Assembly: GCA_026122225.1 (NCBI GenBank)
Contig: JANEZZ010001513.1
Span: 3,128,001-3,192,000 of the forward strand
Direction of reading: 5' to 3'
Length of the DNA: 64,000 bases
From: Heloderma charlesbogerti
Taxonomy: Eukaryota; Chordata; Lepidosauria; Squamata; Helodermatidae
The notes beneath the pieces were generated by a model. The model saw nothing but the letters and a program-made list of their open reading frames with translations. It did not search any database and was not told the origin of the DNA. Positions 45,538 to 55,082 of the stretch are shown in pieces. Position 1 is the first letter of the stretch. Each line of letters opens with the position of its first letter. A program made the position numbers and the translations under genes.

Positions 45538-45593
45538 TACACTGGAAGGAAAGCTTCCATTCACGCCAGTAGAAGCTTTTCTTCCAGTGCAAG
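45538..45593. repeat. Hairpin
   Basis: CACTGGAAGGAAAGCTTC pairs with GAAGCTTTTCTTCCAGTG with one mismatch around a ~17-nt loop. Possibly a remnant of another foldback MITE. Confidence 0.6.
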
Positions 45594-46328
45594 TAGCAGC
45601 TGTGGAGGCTCAGTCTGGATAGCAATTGCAGTGGAGAAAATAGAGTTAAAGTTCCTCTACACAGCTGGGTCTCAGTTAAAGTCAGCCCCCTTGCACCTGC
45701 TATTGCTTAAAAAAAAAAAAAAAAAGCCATTCACACAATTGCTTAATCTCATCTACTTTGGCCCTGAGGTGAGGTATTTGTAAGGGTACCGAGAAGACAA
45801 GTGTTATTCATCTGCCCACCCTGGTTGACTTCTAGGGGGTTTTGTTTGTGACCAAATAGACTACATGCCTCATCACCAACATCCACACTTGTGCACCCTT
45901 TGTTCTTAAGACACAGGGCTGAGTTATATGGCCCCATGTCCCGATGTGTGAGCTCTGTGTTCCTTTACTGGCTCTTATGTGCTCCCGGAAGTATGCCATG
46001 ATTGGCTGCATAGTTAGAAAGAATCTGATCCTCTATTGTGGCTGTAGTTTAGGACATTGTCATCTGGTATTCTCTATTGACTTTAATGGGAGCATTTTGA
46101 TTTACACCACCTCTTTTGTGGGTATAATATTATATTACAAGGGGTGGAAATGACCCATGAAGGAGCATAGGATTCCTCTCAACCCACCTCTGCTCTGGGC
46201 ACTCTTCCCCTCTGCTATTGCTGTTGTCCCACTAGATTAAAGGTTATGCCAACAGTAGCCTCCAACAGTGCCAGGGGGGCACTATACCAGTGTTGATTCA
46301 CATACCTGTATGTCTTGGGGCTCTACTG
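45594..46328. other. Mostly unassigned; A18 run; repeat shared with 47.6 kb
   Basis: An A18 run lies at about 45709-45726. The segment at 46066-46180 (GACTTTAATGGGAGCATTTT, CACCTCTTTTGTGGG, ATTATATTACAAGGG) has a diverged copy at 47620-47735. Confidence 0.45.
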
Positions 46329-46336
46329 GCTCAGGG

Positions 46337-46767
46337 TAGGGATAGCGGAGGAGAAATTTGTTCAGTTTGCATTTTAATGTGAACACACCTAATTCTGCAT
46401 GTTCAGACCAATACACAAACTGAAACTCGGTTATCCTTCAAAATTCACACTTTTCCAAAGTTTGCAATTGAGTTCTCCAACCAAAAGAATGTGTACAAAA
46501 TGTGTGTATTGGGTAAACCAGCACAGCAAAATGCATATCTTGATGAATATAATGTTCAAAAATGTGTTATATTAGGAAAAATGCTTGAAAAATGTGTATA
46601 TTAGGCAACATTGCCTACAAAATGCATGTATCAGGAGAAATATGCTCAGAAACATATTTTCATGCAAATGTTTTATTAAAAATTCTCAAAGTTCAGGACA
46701 AATCAAACTTAAGATTTGACAAATGCTCAAAGTTTGTGATGAACCAAACGTAAGTTTATCCATCCTA
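46337..46767. mobile_element. 431-bp hAT-like MITE with near-perfect target duplication
   Basis: Ends TAGGGATAGCGGAGGAG and TTTATCCATCCTA. The flanks GCTCAGGG (46329-46336) and GCTCTGGG (46768-46775) match at 7 of 8. Interior rich in AATGTGTATATTAGG-like words, shared with 39964-40409 (inverted) and 61936-63220. Confidence 0.75.
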
Positions 46768-46775
46768 GCTCTGGG

Positions 46776-47339
46776 GGATTTAGGAGCAATCCTATCCCCG
46801 CCCAGCAGGTGTAAGTCAGGAATAGGATTATCCTGTAACAGAAATAGAAGAGAAAGAGGAAGGTGTCGGGGACAAGGAGATAATTGGATGTTTATTTCTT
46901 GTGACCATTTTTACTTCAAATCATTTTCACTGTAGAATGGAAACGTTTTGGTATGTTATAGTACAATGAAGACAGATCTCTTCAAGGGCATACCTGTAAC
47001 CTGACAAAACCAACAGACTATTAATATAAATTCAGGCGCTCATGAAAGAGTCAACTTACATATAAATCTTCCTGGATAAGCACAAATATGATCTGCTCTG
47101 CGGAAGAACACCGGTTGAACATTCTAAGGCAATCTCACTTGCTGAAAACATATCAAAGGATATTTTTCTGCACCATAGCTAATCGTCTAGGAAGTCACAT
47201 GCATTTTTGATAATGAATCAGGATTTTTGTTCTCAAAGAAAATATAAAAGGCTGATCTCTGAATAGGTCTATAAGAATCAATTGTAGGTGGCTGCTTCCA
47301 CATCGCCAAAACAGAGGAAATATGTCAAATATAATGTGT
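46776..47339. other. Unassigned sequence
   Basis: No repeat or gene recognised; AT-rich. Confidence 0.35.
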
Positions 47340-47560
47340 TTCATCATGGTGGGGAAGACCGTGACCAGGTGACCTGTGTGCCTGCTCAGCAGGCTGTCCA
47401 GGTGCTAACCACTGATGGGCAACTTCAAGGACCCTCCCTGCTTTCTTTTCTTAGGGTTCTCTGTCTTTAAACCAGTCTTGGACTGGGCAGCCCTTCAAAC
47501 AGAGGATGCTTTCGAATAGCATTGTCCTCTGACAGCTCTTTAAATACAGGACACATGCCT
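47340..47560. mobile_element. MITE of the TAGGGTGGCCA family, partial
   Basis: GAAGACCGTGACCAGGTGAC, CTTGGACTGGGCAGCCC and CATTGTCCTCTGACAGC align with 14552-14772 in the same orientation. Ends eroded. Confidence 0.6.
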
Positions 47561-47619
47561 TCCTTAATCGATTGTTGTGTTTCATTATATTTAAATTTAC
47601 CACAGCACCACTGTCTGGG

Positions 47620-47735
47620 ACTCCCTACTGACTTTATAATGGCAGTGTTTTAATTTATGCCATCTCTTTTGTTGGCATGACATTATATTACAAGGGCAGA
47701 AATAAGATATGGGATGAGCATAGGATTCCTTCCAA
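47620..47735. repeat. Diverged copy of the repeat at 46066-46180
   Basis: Shared words include CTCTTTTGT, ATTATATTACAAGGG and GAGCATAGGATTCCT. Family not recognised. Confidence 0.5.
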
Positions 47736-48293
47736 GACAATGTAGACTTGGTACTTAATATGAGCAGATGACCATATGCCCTTTTAATGTTGCGTATAGG
47801 ATGACCCCAGCCCACATTTAAATAGTACATTTAAAAGAGGATGGTGAATCGATCACATGGACATTTTCTGTCCATAGAAGACAGAAAAGAACAAATTAAA
47901 ACTGTGTGTTATAACTACATACTTTTACTATTTGTCAGTTGTATTCCTTTTGACCTAATTCCAGAACTTCCATAAGGACAAGCATACCTATCAGAATTTT
48001 TGTGTACTCGAACATGGAGATTCTGTGTAGGTTTCTGCATCATAAAAACATTGAATTTATCAGTATCACATTTAAGATGGTGGTGGGATTGAGGGTTAGA
48101 AAATATTTTCTTTTCTTTTTTCTTATCAACCTACTGAGGAAAATTGAAAGAATCTTTACAGGACAATGAACAAATCAATCCTTCTTATTCTTCTTGCAGT
48201 TCCAGTCCTGCACCTTACTCAGAAGGGAGAGATTCCTCCTGCCTTCTTCTTTTTCTCAAATAAACTAGCGCAACCTGGCAGCTTCATTCTCTT

Positions 48294-48639
48294 TAGGGTT
48301 GCCATGTTTCCTGTTTGAAGGGCTGTCCAGTCCAAGTTTCCTGTTTGAAGGGCTGTCCAGTCCAAGTCTGGTTTAAAGAAAAGAACCATAAAAAGAGTGC
48401 AGAGGCCCCGAAGTTGCCCATCCACAGCACCTGGACAGCAGACTGAGCGGGCAGCTCACCTGGTCACAGTCTTCCACACTATGGTGAGATGTATTGTATT
48501 TCTATTTAAATGTTAGCAATTATTTCTATATTTGCATCTATCCATGTAAATTAGCATATGCAAATTGTATGCAAATGTGTGTCTTCTTTGTTTGGTAATC
48601 TATTTCTTCTTTTGTGGAAATGCATAAATGACCACCCTA
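48294..48639. mobile_element. MITE of the TAGGGTGGCCA family, complete, with internal duplication
   Basis: Ends TAGGGTTGCCATG and AAATGACCACCCTA. Inverted relative to 14387-14772 (CTGGTCACAGTCTTCCACAC). A 30-bp unit containing GAAGGGCTGTCCAGTCCAAG is tandemly duplicated at about 48309-48367. Confidence 0.65.
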
Positions 48640-48699
48640 GTTATCTCCCTTTCTCTTGCCCTCCCTTCCTTTTTGTGCTTGCCTTCAGTCCATTTAACA

Positions 48700-48836
48700 T
48701 CTTCTGGAGCAAAGGCTAAAAGACAGTGAGTGACCCAAGGCCATCCACTGAGTTTCTGGCCTAGCATAGATGTGAAATTGAACCAAGGCCTTCGAGGTTG
48801 CAGCCAACACTCTGACCACTCCACCACACTTTCACA
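48700..48836 (-). mobile_element. tRNA-derived CORE-SINE fragment, antisense
   Basis: On the minus strand: GTGGTGGAGTGGTCAGAGTG (A-box region), GGTTCAATTTC (degenerate B-box) and AACTCAGTGGATGGCC. Truncated at its 3' end. Confidence 0.5.
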
Positions 48837-48837
48837 T

Positions 48838-49135
48838 CAGTTCTAGTGGGGTAGTGTTACTAGTCTGTGGTAGTAAAAAAAAAAAAAAAAGCCCAGCAAA
48901 AAGCCTTGTGGTTCCTTAAAGATTAGGCTGGAGCAATCCTAAGCACATTGTCCTATGATGAAGCCCCATTGAACACAGTGGGATTTACTTCTGAGCAAAC
49001 GTGAAGCAGATTGTGCTGATGAAGCCCCATTGAACACAGTGGGACTTACTTCTGAGCAAACGTGAAGCAGATTGTGCTGTGACACATTTATTGGCTCTCA
49101 TAAGCCAGACTTACTCCATCAGATATGTTAGCGAA
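48838..49135 (+). repeat. Dispersed retroelement fragment interrupted by a tandemly duplicated palindromic repeat
   Basis: TTACTAGTCTGTGGTAG, an A16 run and CCTTGTGGTTCCTTAAAG form the left part and GACACATTTATTGGCTCTC the right. Between them (about 48930-49078) lies the short palindromic repeat, with a 66-bp unit (GATGAAGCCCCATTGAACAC onward) present twice with one difference. Confidence 0.5.
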
Positions 49136-49383
49136 GAAGACAAAATTATTACTTATCACTTATTACTGTTCCATCAAGTTTCATGTTTATATCTTTGTAC
49201 GCTACATCTATATTTTTGTATCCAATATCCTTATTTATGGTTGTTATGTATTAGTTCAGTAATTTCTTTTTGGTTCTTTTGAGTATCCCCTAATTATAAA
49301 CACACATATTTTTGTGATTCAGATCACAGTTCCAGTTGTGTGCTTCATTAGCATTGCCGTTTTTGGGTTTTGTACAGCTGGTG

Positions 49384-49628
49384 CCCTTATAGTGGCTAGA
49401 GTGCTGGACTGGGAGTCGGGAGATCCGGGTTCTAGTCCCCACTCGGCCATGGAAGCTCACTGGGTGACTTTGGGCCAGTCACATACTCTCAGCCCAACCT
49501 ACCTCACAGGGTTGTTGTTGTGAGGATAAAATGGAGGAGGAGGAGGATTATGTACACCGCCTTGAGTTCCTTGGAGGAAAAAAGGCGGGATATAAATGTA
49601 ATAAATAAATAAATAAACAAACAAACAG
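49384..49628 (+). mobile_element. MIR-type CORE-SINE, full length
   Basis: A-box-like GTGGCTAGAGTGCTGG, B-box GGTTCTAGTCC (about 49428), core CAGCCCAACCTACCTCACAG and 3' end GCCTTGAGTTCCTTGGAGG, with an AATAAATAAATAAAC tail. Confidence 0.9.
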
Positions 49629-50898
49629 CCACCTCCATTTCTCCCATTCACAGGTGGCGAATTGGGGGTGGCCATCTTGGTGCCCAGCTATGGGTGTTGT
49701 GATTTTGGGGGGAGGGGGAAGGGCTTACCACGGCGGCGGCGGCGCTTCCTGTCTTCTTTCTCTGTTTTATTGCCAATTAAAACCTGACAGCTCTTCAATG
49801 ATGAAACAGGGAGTTGTCTGTACCGTTAAGCAAAGTGAATCAGCTGCCTCAGGCTGTGGAATTTTCTGCCTCAGGTGCCCAAATAACAGAACTCCTGTGG
49901 CGTACTATGACTATGCACCTTGGGTAGTATTGGGTACACCTTGGGCTATTGGGTACTATGACTCAGGAAGAAAAATGTCTTAGACCAGGCTTGGTGGCAG
50001 CAGGAGCAGAGCTCTAGCCGCCGTCACCCTTCCTTCCCAGAGTGCATCTGTAAATGATACTAGCATGGACACATTAGCAACATTCCCAGGGGCACTCTGG
50101 AATGGAAGGACTGCTTTAAGTAGAGGTCTGCTCTTGCTGCCGCATTGCAAAACAGCCTCAGGCAGAGCCAGCAGCTTTTAAATTATAAACAAAGGAGGGA
50201 AAAGTACTGCCAGCAACATGGTAAGTCCCCTCTCCTGAAATAGCCCCACTTCAGTGTTTGCTCAAAACGCCCTCTTCCTCAAATTAGATGAACCCTAAAA
50301 TGGGCAAAAGGAGCTCAGAACTAACTTATGCTAATGCATTAAATGCTACTATTATTTTGCTTTACTAAGAACAATACTAGTTTGATAGCAAACAGGGAAC
50401 TTCTGAAGCCATCTCTGAAGAACTGGTATAGAAGCCCATTTCAAAGCTAGATATGTTCAAGACCATGGGGGGAATGGTCTCAAAGTTTTTGTTGTGGTCA
50501 AGGGCATGGGGCAGGGTAGAAGATACATTGTAAAACTGAGCATTGCCTTTCATAAACAGTCTAATTTACTGCATCCCTCCATTTCATGATCAGGCTCAAG
50601 TGGATACATCATATATCCCTTTCTCCGACTCTCACAATCACCATCACACAATTTCATAGCCACCCTCCCACAGTAATTTATTAGTGTTAAATTATGGCAC
50701 ACAGAGACGGTATTCATGTGATAAATTGCACGTATAAAGATTCTTTTAATGCAATTGCATTAATCATGATTTCCTTATGCTAATCCATCTCTGTCCATGG
50801 CCAGTTTTCCTTCTAAAGCTTTTAGAAGACTAACCACAGGCCAGTCTCAGAACTTGCTTCAGAAAACTGGAGACAGGTGAAGACACATCCATCCCAAA
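49629..50898. other. Unassigned sequence
   Basis: A CGG-type run (CACGGCGGCGGCGGCGC) lies at 49728-49744. Short tandem repeat GGGTA-CCTTGGG near 49917-49960. No gene recognised. Confidence 0.4.
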
Positions 50899-51346
50899 GT
50901 GTTGTGGAAATGGTACAACACACCTTCTCAGCCCTGAAACCAAATGGCTCAGGGCCAAACATAGCTGAACTATGCGTGATTGTTTCCCCATCTCCTGCAA
51001 GCACGCACGGCCCCAATTTGGATAGGGAATGTGGTGCTTCAGAACAGGAGGGCTTAAGCTTCCTCTCCCCACATTTTCATCTCAAAATTACACCCCCATA
51101 GGGTGTGGGAGTTTCCATTATTCCAATGAAGACATTTTTTTTTACTTTTGTAAAGCCCCCCCCCCCAGCTGTGTGTGGAATTTTGGGATGAAAATGGGGG
51201 GAGGGGAGAGAAGCTTAAACCTTCATCTATCAAAACACCATGGTCCTGATCTGAATTGGTAGAGTAGGGGAGACAATTAAAGGAATGTTTAGTTTGGCTC
51301 TCAGAATACAGCAAATGTTTGTTGAAACCATTTCCACCACAATTCA
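50899..51346. mobile_element. ~450-bp inverted-repeat element
   Basis: Arms of roughly 200 bp pair across the centre: TTGTGGAAATGG (left) with CCATTTCCACCACAA (right), CTCAGGGCCAAAC with GTTTGGCTCTCAG, and AGCTTCCTCTCCCC with GGGGAGAGAAGCTT. CATTTTCATCTCAAAATT also pairs with AATTTTGGGATGAAAATG. The loop holds a T10 and a C11 run. No transposase. Terminal motif and target duplication not fixed. Confidence 0.65.
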
Positions 51347-51722
51347 GACCAGGGATGTGGAATGTATGGCCCCCTGGATGTTGTTGGATTGCAGATGTTG
51401 TTGGAAGGAAGAAGAACTCAAGACAGAGGAACCTCCAAATTCCAAGCCCTCCTGGGCTCACGCCTGGTGGTGGTGGTGGTGACCTGGATAGAAAATAAGT
51501 ATGCCACCTCCAGGGCTGGTGTAGTTTAACCCCGTTCTGATTGAGCTGGGGGAACGAGAAGGCTTTGGATCCCCAATCCACCCCTGGAATGCCCTGTTTC
51601 TCTGGTACCACCACTGGATCACTGACTGAAGAGTAGCAAGAACAACAGATGTTTTCATGCCTGCAATGGGGAGGCCTGCAGTACAGACCTCCTGCTCCAT
51701 ATGCAGAACTCCCTCTCTGTGT
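51347..51722. other. Unassigned; degenerate MITE end and (GGT)n
   Basis: ACCAGGGATGTGGAATG followed by GGCCCCCTGGATGTTGTTGG resembles a hAT MITE left half. A GGT run lies at 51464-51480. Confidence 0.35.
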
Positions 51723-52697
51723 TAGGGATGGCGGAGAATTTCTCCACAAGTCTTCAGGAGGCCGAATGCCAACGCATTCGGCCCCCCAAAATTGGTGGGG
51801 AAATTCTCCGCCGGCCCCCCGCCCCTCCCCGGGATGAGACTTACCGTGGCCAAATGTCCCTCTCGGCGGCGGGTCCCAGCGGCGGTTCGGCAGTGGTTCG
51901 TCAGGGGCGGGAGCGGCGGCCGGTCTCCCGACCAGCTGCCGCCGCCACCATTGCAAAAAAAAAAGTAAATTAAAAAAACAACACACACCCGTGATAGGCT
52001 ACGTAACAATTTATGTAGCCTATCACAGCTAGATTTCCAAAGTCAGCTGTGATAGGCTACGTAAATCGTCACGTAGCCTATCACGGGTGACTGAGAAAAA
52101 AAAAAAAGCGCGTACGCAAATGGCAGCGGCCCATGGGCACCGCCATTTGCGTTCCTTATTTTGGCACGTCTAGTCTATGTAAAGATTTACATAGACTACG
52201 GCGAAAATAAGGGCACGCTATTTGCGTTGCCCTTATTTTCGCTATAGTCTACATAAATCTTTACGTAGACTAGACGTGTCAAAATAAGGAACGCAAATGG
52301 CGGTCCCCATGGGAGCTGCCATTTGCGTACGCGCTTTTTTTTTTTTTTCAAAGTCACCCGTGATAGGCTATGTGACGATTTACATAGCCTATCACGGCTG
52401 ACTTTGGAAATCTAGCCATGATAGGCTACGTAAATCGTTACGTAGCCTATCACGGGTGTGTGTGTGTGTGTGTGTGTATGTGTTTTTTACTTTTTTTTTC
52501 ATGGCCGGGTAGACGGGGCGCTCCTACCTGGCCTTCGCCGGCGAGGGATGGGGCGCCTGCCCCCCGGCCTGAATTTCATCCGGGCGAGGCGGGGCGCCTC
52601 CCCCCGCTCGCCTGAACTTCGGGGGGAGAACCGAAGTGCCTCCCCCCCACTGCGAAGCAAGCTTCGAGAACAGGTAAGGGACTTTTGTCCATCCCTA
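51723..52697. mobile_element. 975-bp foldback element with nine-hairpin palindromic core
   Basis: Ends TAGGGATGG (51723) and CCATCCCTA (52697) match the Ac-like hAT terminus used by other elements here. The left subterminal structure has two nested stems: 51731-51745 with 51797-51811, and 51760-51769 (GGCCGAATGC) with 51774-51783. The right end has CGAAGCAAGCTTCG (about 52656-52669) and ACTTCGG...CCGAAGT. Flanking the core are CpG-rich stretches (about 51800-51950 and 52500-52680). The core is described separately. Flanking 8-mers CTCTGTGT and CTGTGGAT agree at only 5 of 8. No transposase is encoded. Confidence 0.72.
51988..52457. repeat. 470-bp palindrome made of nine hairpins
   Basis: The stretch pairs end to end (centre near 52222) and each arm also contains four self-complementary hairpins mirrored in the other arm. 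In order: GTGATAGGCTACGTAA (51991), the same motif again (52050), ACGCAAATGGC around CCCATGGG (about 52115-52151), and AGTCTATGTAA (about 52171). The central stem is GCGAAAATAAGGGCA (52201-52242). The mirror copies follow at about 52251, 52290, 52360 and 52417. A 12-A tract on the left pairs with a T tract on the right. Confidence 0.88.
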
Positions 52698-52994
52698 CTG
52701 TGGATACAGAAGGAGATCCACTAAATCCTAGATCCACATACTCACAGGGTCCATTATGCCCTAATATGATAAAGTGGAATATACATATTTTAAAATATGT
52801 AAATATACTTGCTACTGCTGCTATGGCTACTTCTATGCTGCCTCCTCCTACTACTACTACTTATTTACACTTATTTTAATTTTATTTAGCAACACCAGGC
52901 ACCTCATGGGATATATAGGAATGAATGAAGCTGCCAGTTTCTCTTTCTCTGACATTTTTTAAAAAAATAAAAATAAAATCTCAGGTTCTCTCCA
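52698..52994. other. Unassigned sequence
   Basis: TACTACTACTACTT near 52847 is a short triplet run. Nothing else recognised. Confidence 0.3.
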
Positions 52995-53290
52995 TCCCAA
53001 ATATCAAGAAATGTGCACATTTTGGTAAATTCTTTTTGGTTAATTCTTAACAAAACCAAACTGAAATGAAATTCTCACCCATTTGCCCTGACCAAATTCA
53101 ATAGATGCAGCTAATCCCAGCATGGAGAAGACCACGTTGTACCAGCCTGCCATACAGCAGTTAAAGACAAGGAGCCTGTCAGAATAAAGACATGGCAACC
53201 CTAATTCACCACAGGAATTCGAACCCAGACTTGTATGAACTAAGCACTCAAAGCCCTGGGCCAAGTTTTGGTTTCTCCCACATTCAGTTT
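52995..53290. mobile_element. hAT-like element fragment, inverted relative to 34589-35393
   Basis: TGCACATTTTGGTAAATTC and GAAATTCTCACCCATTTGCC are the complement of the 34.8-35.3 kb element. It contains the tRNA-like segment (complement of GGGTTCGAATTCC) at about 53085-53260. TTTTGGTTTCTCCCACAT occurs twice in tandem at 53264-53304. Ends not found. Confidence 0.45.
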
Positions 53291-53387
53291 TGGTTTCTCC
53301 CACATGTCTGTCTGTCTGTCCTTCCACCTTGAATATGGAGAAATTTGTAAATTTGGAGAACTAAGATGAAATTCTCACAAGAAGCTA

Positions 53388-53635
53388 CTTTACATTGGGT
53401 CAGACCATTTACATGGTCCATTTACATTGGGTCAGACCATTTACATTGGGTCAGACCATTTACATTGGGTCAGACCATCTAGCCCAGTATTGTCATAACT
53501 GACTGGCAGCAGCTCTCCAGGGTTTCAGGCAGAATTCCTTTCTAGCTAGCCCTACCTGGAGATGCCAGGGATTGAACCTGGAACCTTCTGCGGGCAAAGC
53601 AGGTGCTCTACCACTGAACTATGGTCTCTCCCATA
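53388..53635 (-). mobile_element. tRNA-derived SINE, antisense, with tandemly expanded 3' end
   Basis: On the minus strand: TAGTTCAGTGGTAGAGCAC (A-box), GGTTCAATCCCTGGCATC (B-box), AGAGCTGCTGCCAGTCAG and a 3' part GGTCTGACCCAATGTAAA. The unit TTTACATTGGGTCAGACCA is repeated about four times at 53396-53480. Confidence 0.82.
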
Positions 53636-55013
53636 GCTACTGCAGTCCCTCCCGTCTTGTAGAAAAGACTAGATGGGTGGAAGGAAATGGCAGAAATTGA
53701 TCGGGAAGGGGCAGGTGGCAAGGGGGGTCAAATACCCCTATAAAATATAACCCCTATACAATATTTTCTAGAAACCTTGTGAAACAATAGTGCAACAATT
53801 TCCTGATCTGCTGCAAAAGTCCACTTCTTGGGAAACCCGTGTGTGTGTGTGTGTGTGTGTCTTTTTTAGAGGAATTAATCATTGAGGTTTACAAAGAGGG
53901 CTTTGGTAGCTATCAAAGGCTATAGAAGACGTTACTGCATGACAGTCTGTAAAAACATGGTTTGCACCCCACTGTTTTAATCTTAAACCTGCTTACAGCT
54001 GTGTGAGATTCTCTCCGAACAGCTGCTTATTGTGCAATATGGATAACTGACATCTGAAGATTGGTTCCAGGCAAGGCGCATATTCACCGCATGCCGCTAA
54101 ATTCTGCATTGTGTCTGCTGTGGATTCCACCTTCCCCTTCCCCTCCTTTTGTAGCTGCATAAAATATCAAACGTATCAGTGGCTCAGCTGTGACCAAGCA
54201 TCTTAAGTGACAACCCAGCGGGCAGAGCTGCCTTTATTTGTCAATGAAAGTTAATGGCATAAATAGAGGCTCTTCTCTCTCACCACCTTCTTCTGTAAAG
54301 AGAACTATAAGTTGGTGATTAATATGCGGTCCTATTAATTCTAAAGGCTCCAAGGGAGAGGAGACTGAATGGGGAAAATTAATGACCTCCTGTCTACGGT
54401 TTGCCCCTTACCTAAAAGGTGAACTAAAAAAATGATACTATGAAAGGCAACAGAATTATTCAATATTTTATAGCGATCTCATACACAAAACAGTTGTCAA
54501 GACTAATGGCTTTGATCAAATTTAATTTTCATTCATCTCATTTAATTTGACTTTATTGCTGGCTGGCACTGGCCCAACTGTTTGTTGCTTCTTTCATCCT
54601 GTTACCATTAACTAATTGGGATGTGGGGCAGGGGCGGGGGGAGAGAGAAATCCTGTAGATTACACAAAACCACCCATTTCTACAAAGGGATGAGTGAATG
54701 TAAGGCTATTTTTAAAAAAGAAATCTAGGCAACAATCTTGCCCCCATTTGCATGCACTAGAACCCTTGTGAGCATGGGCGGAGTTTGGATAACTAAGAAC
54801 TATGCCTGGGTTAAAATGAGACAGACCTTGCTGGCAGGCATACAATCAAAAAAAGATTTTAGAGCACCACTGATGACATAAGCATGCGCGTGTACCAAAG
54901 TTACTTTCACCCTTGCCTTATTAGCAGCTCCCCACTGTGAACTCACAGAGTAGCATTTAAACTCCTTTGAGTTTAAAAACCAGTTTGTGATGTTGGCGCA
55001 GAGCTAGGAATAG

Positions 55014-55016
<3 letters not shown>
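53636..55016. other. Mostly unique; candidate conserved non-coding sequence at 53990-54420
   Basis: A GT run lies at 53838-53861. From about 53990 to 54420 no repeat is recognisable and the sequence has a mixed composition with homeodomain-type words (GGTGATTAATATGC, CCTATTAATTC, AAAATTAATGACC). It lies in the least repetitive part of the window. Could be a developmental enhancer; comparison with other vertebrates would decide. Confidence 0.35.

Positions 55017-55080
<64 letters not shown>
55017..55080. repeat. Compound (GT)n(GA)n microsatellite
   Basis: About sixteen GT units pass directly into about sixteen GA units. Confidence 0.95.

Positions 55081-55082
<2 letters not shown>

Noticed and set aside
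49384..49460. tRNA gene
   Set aside because: The A and B boxes belong to a CORE-SINE head; the cloverleaf is not complete and a SINE body follows.
51054..51986. 310-residue open frame on the minus strand
   Set aside because: It runs through a large inverted repeat and into the GC-rich end of a foldback transposon, is rich in low-complexity Pro/Gly, and shows no domain.
53396..53480. CRISPR-like array of ~20-bp repeats
   Set aside because: Units are tandem without unique spacers, lie in a SINE tail, and the genome is a vertebrate one.
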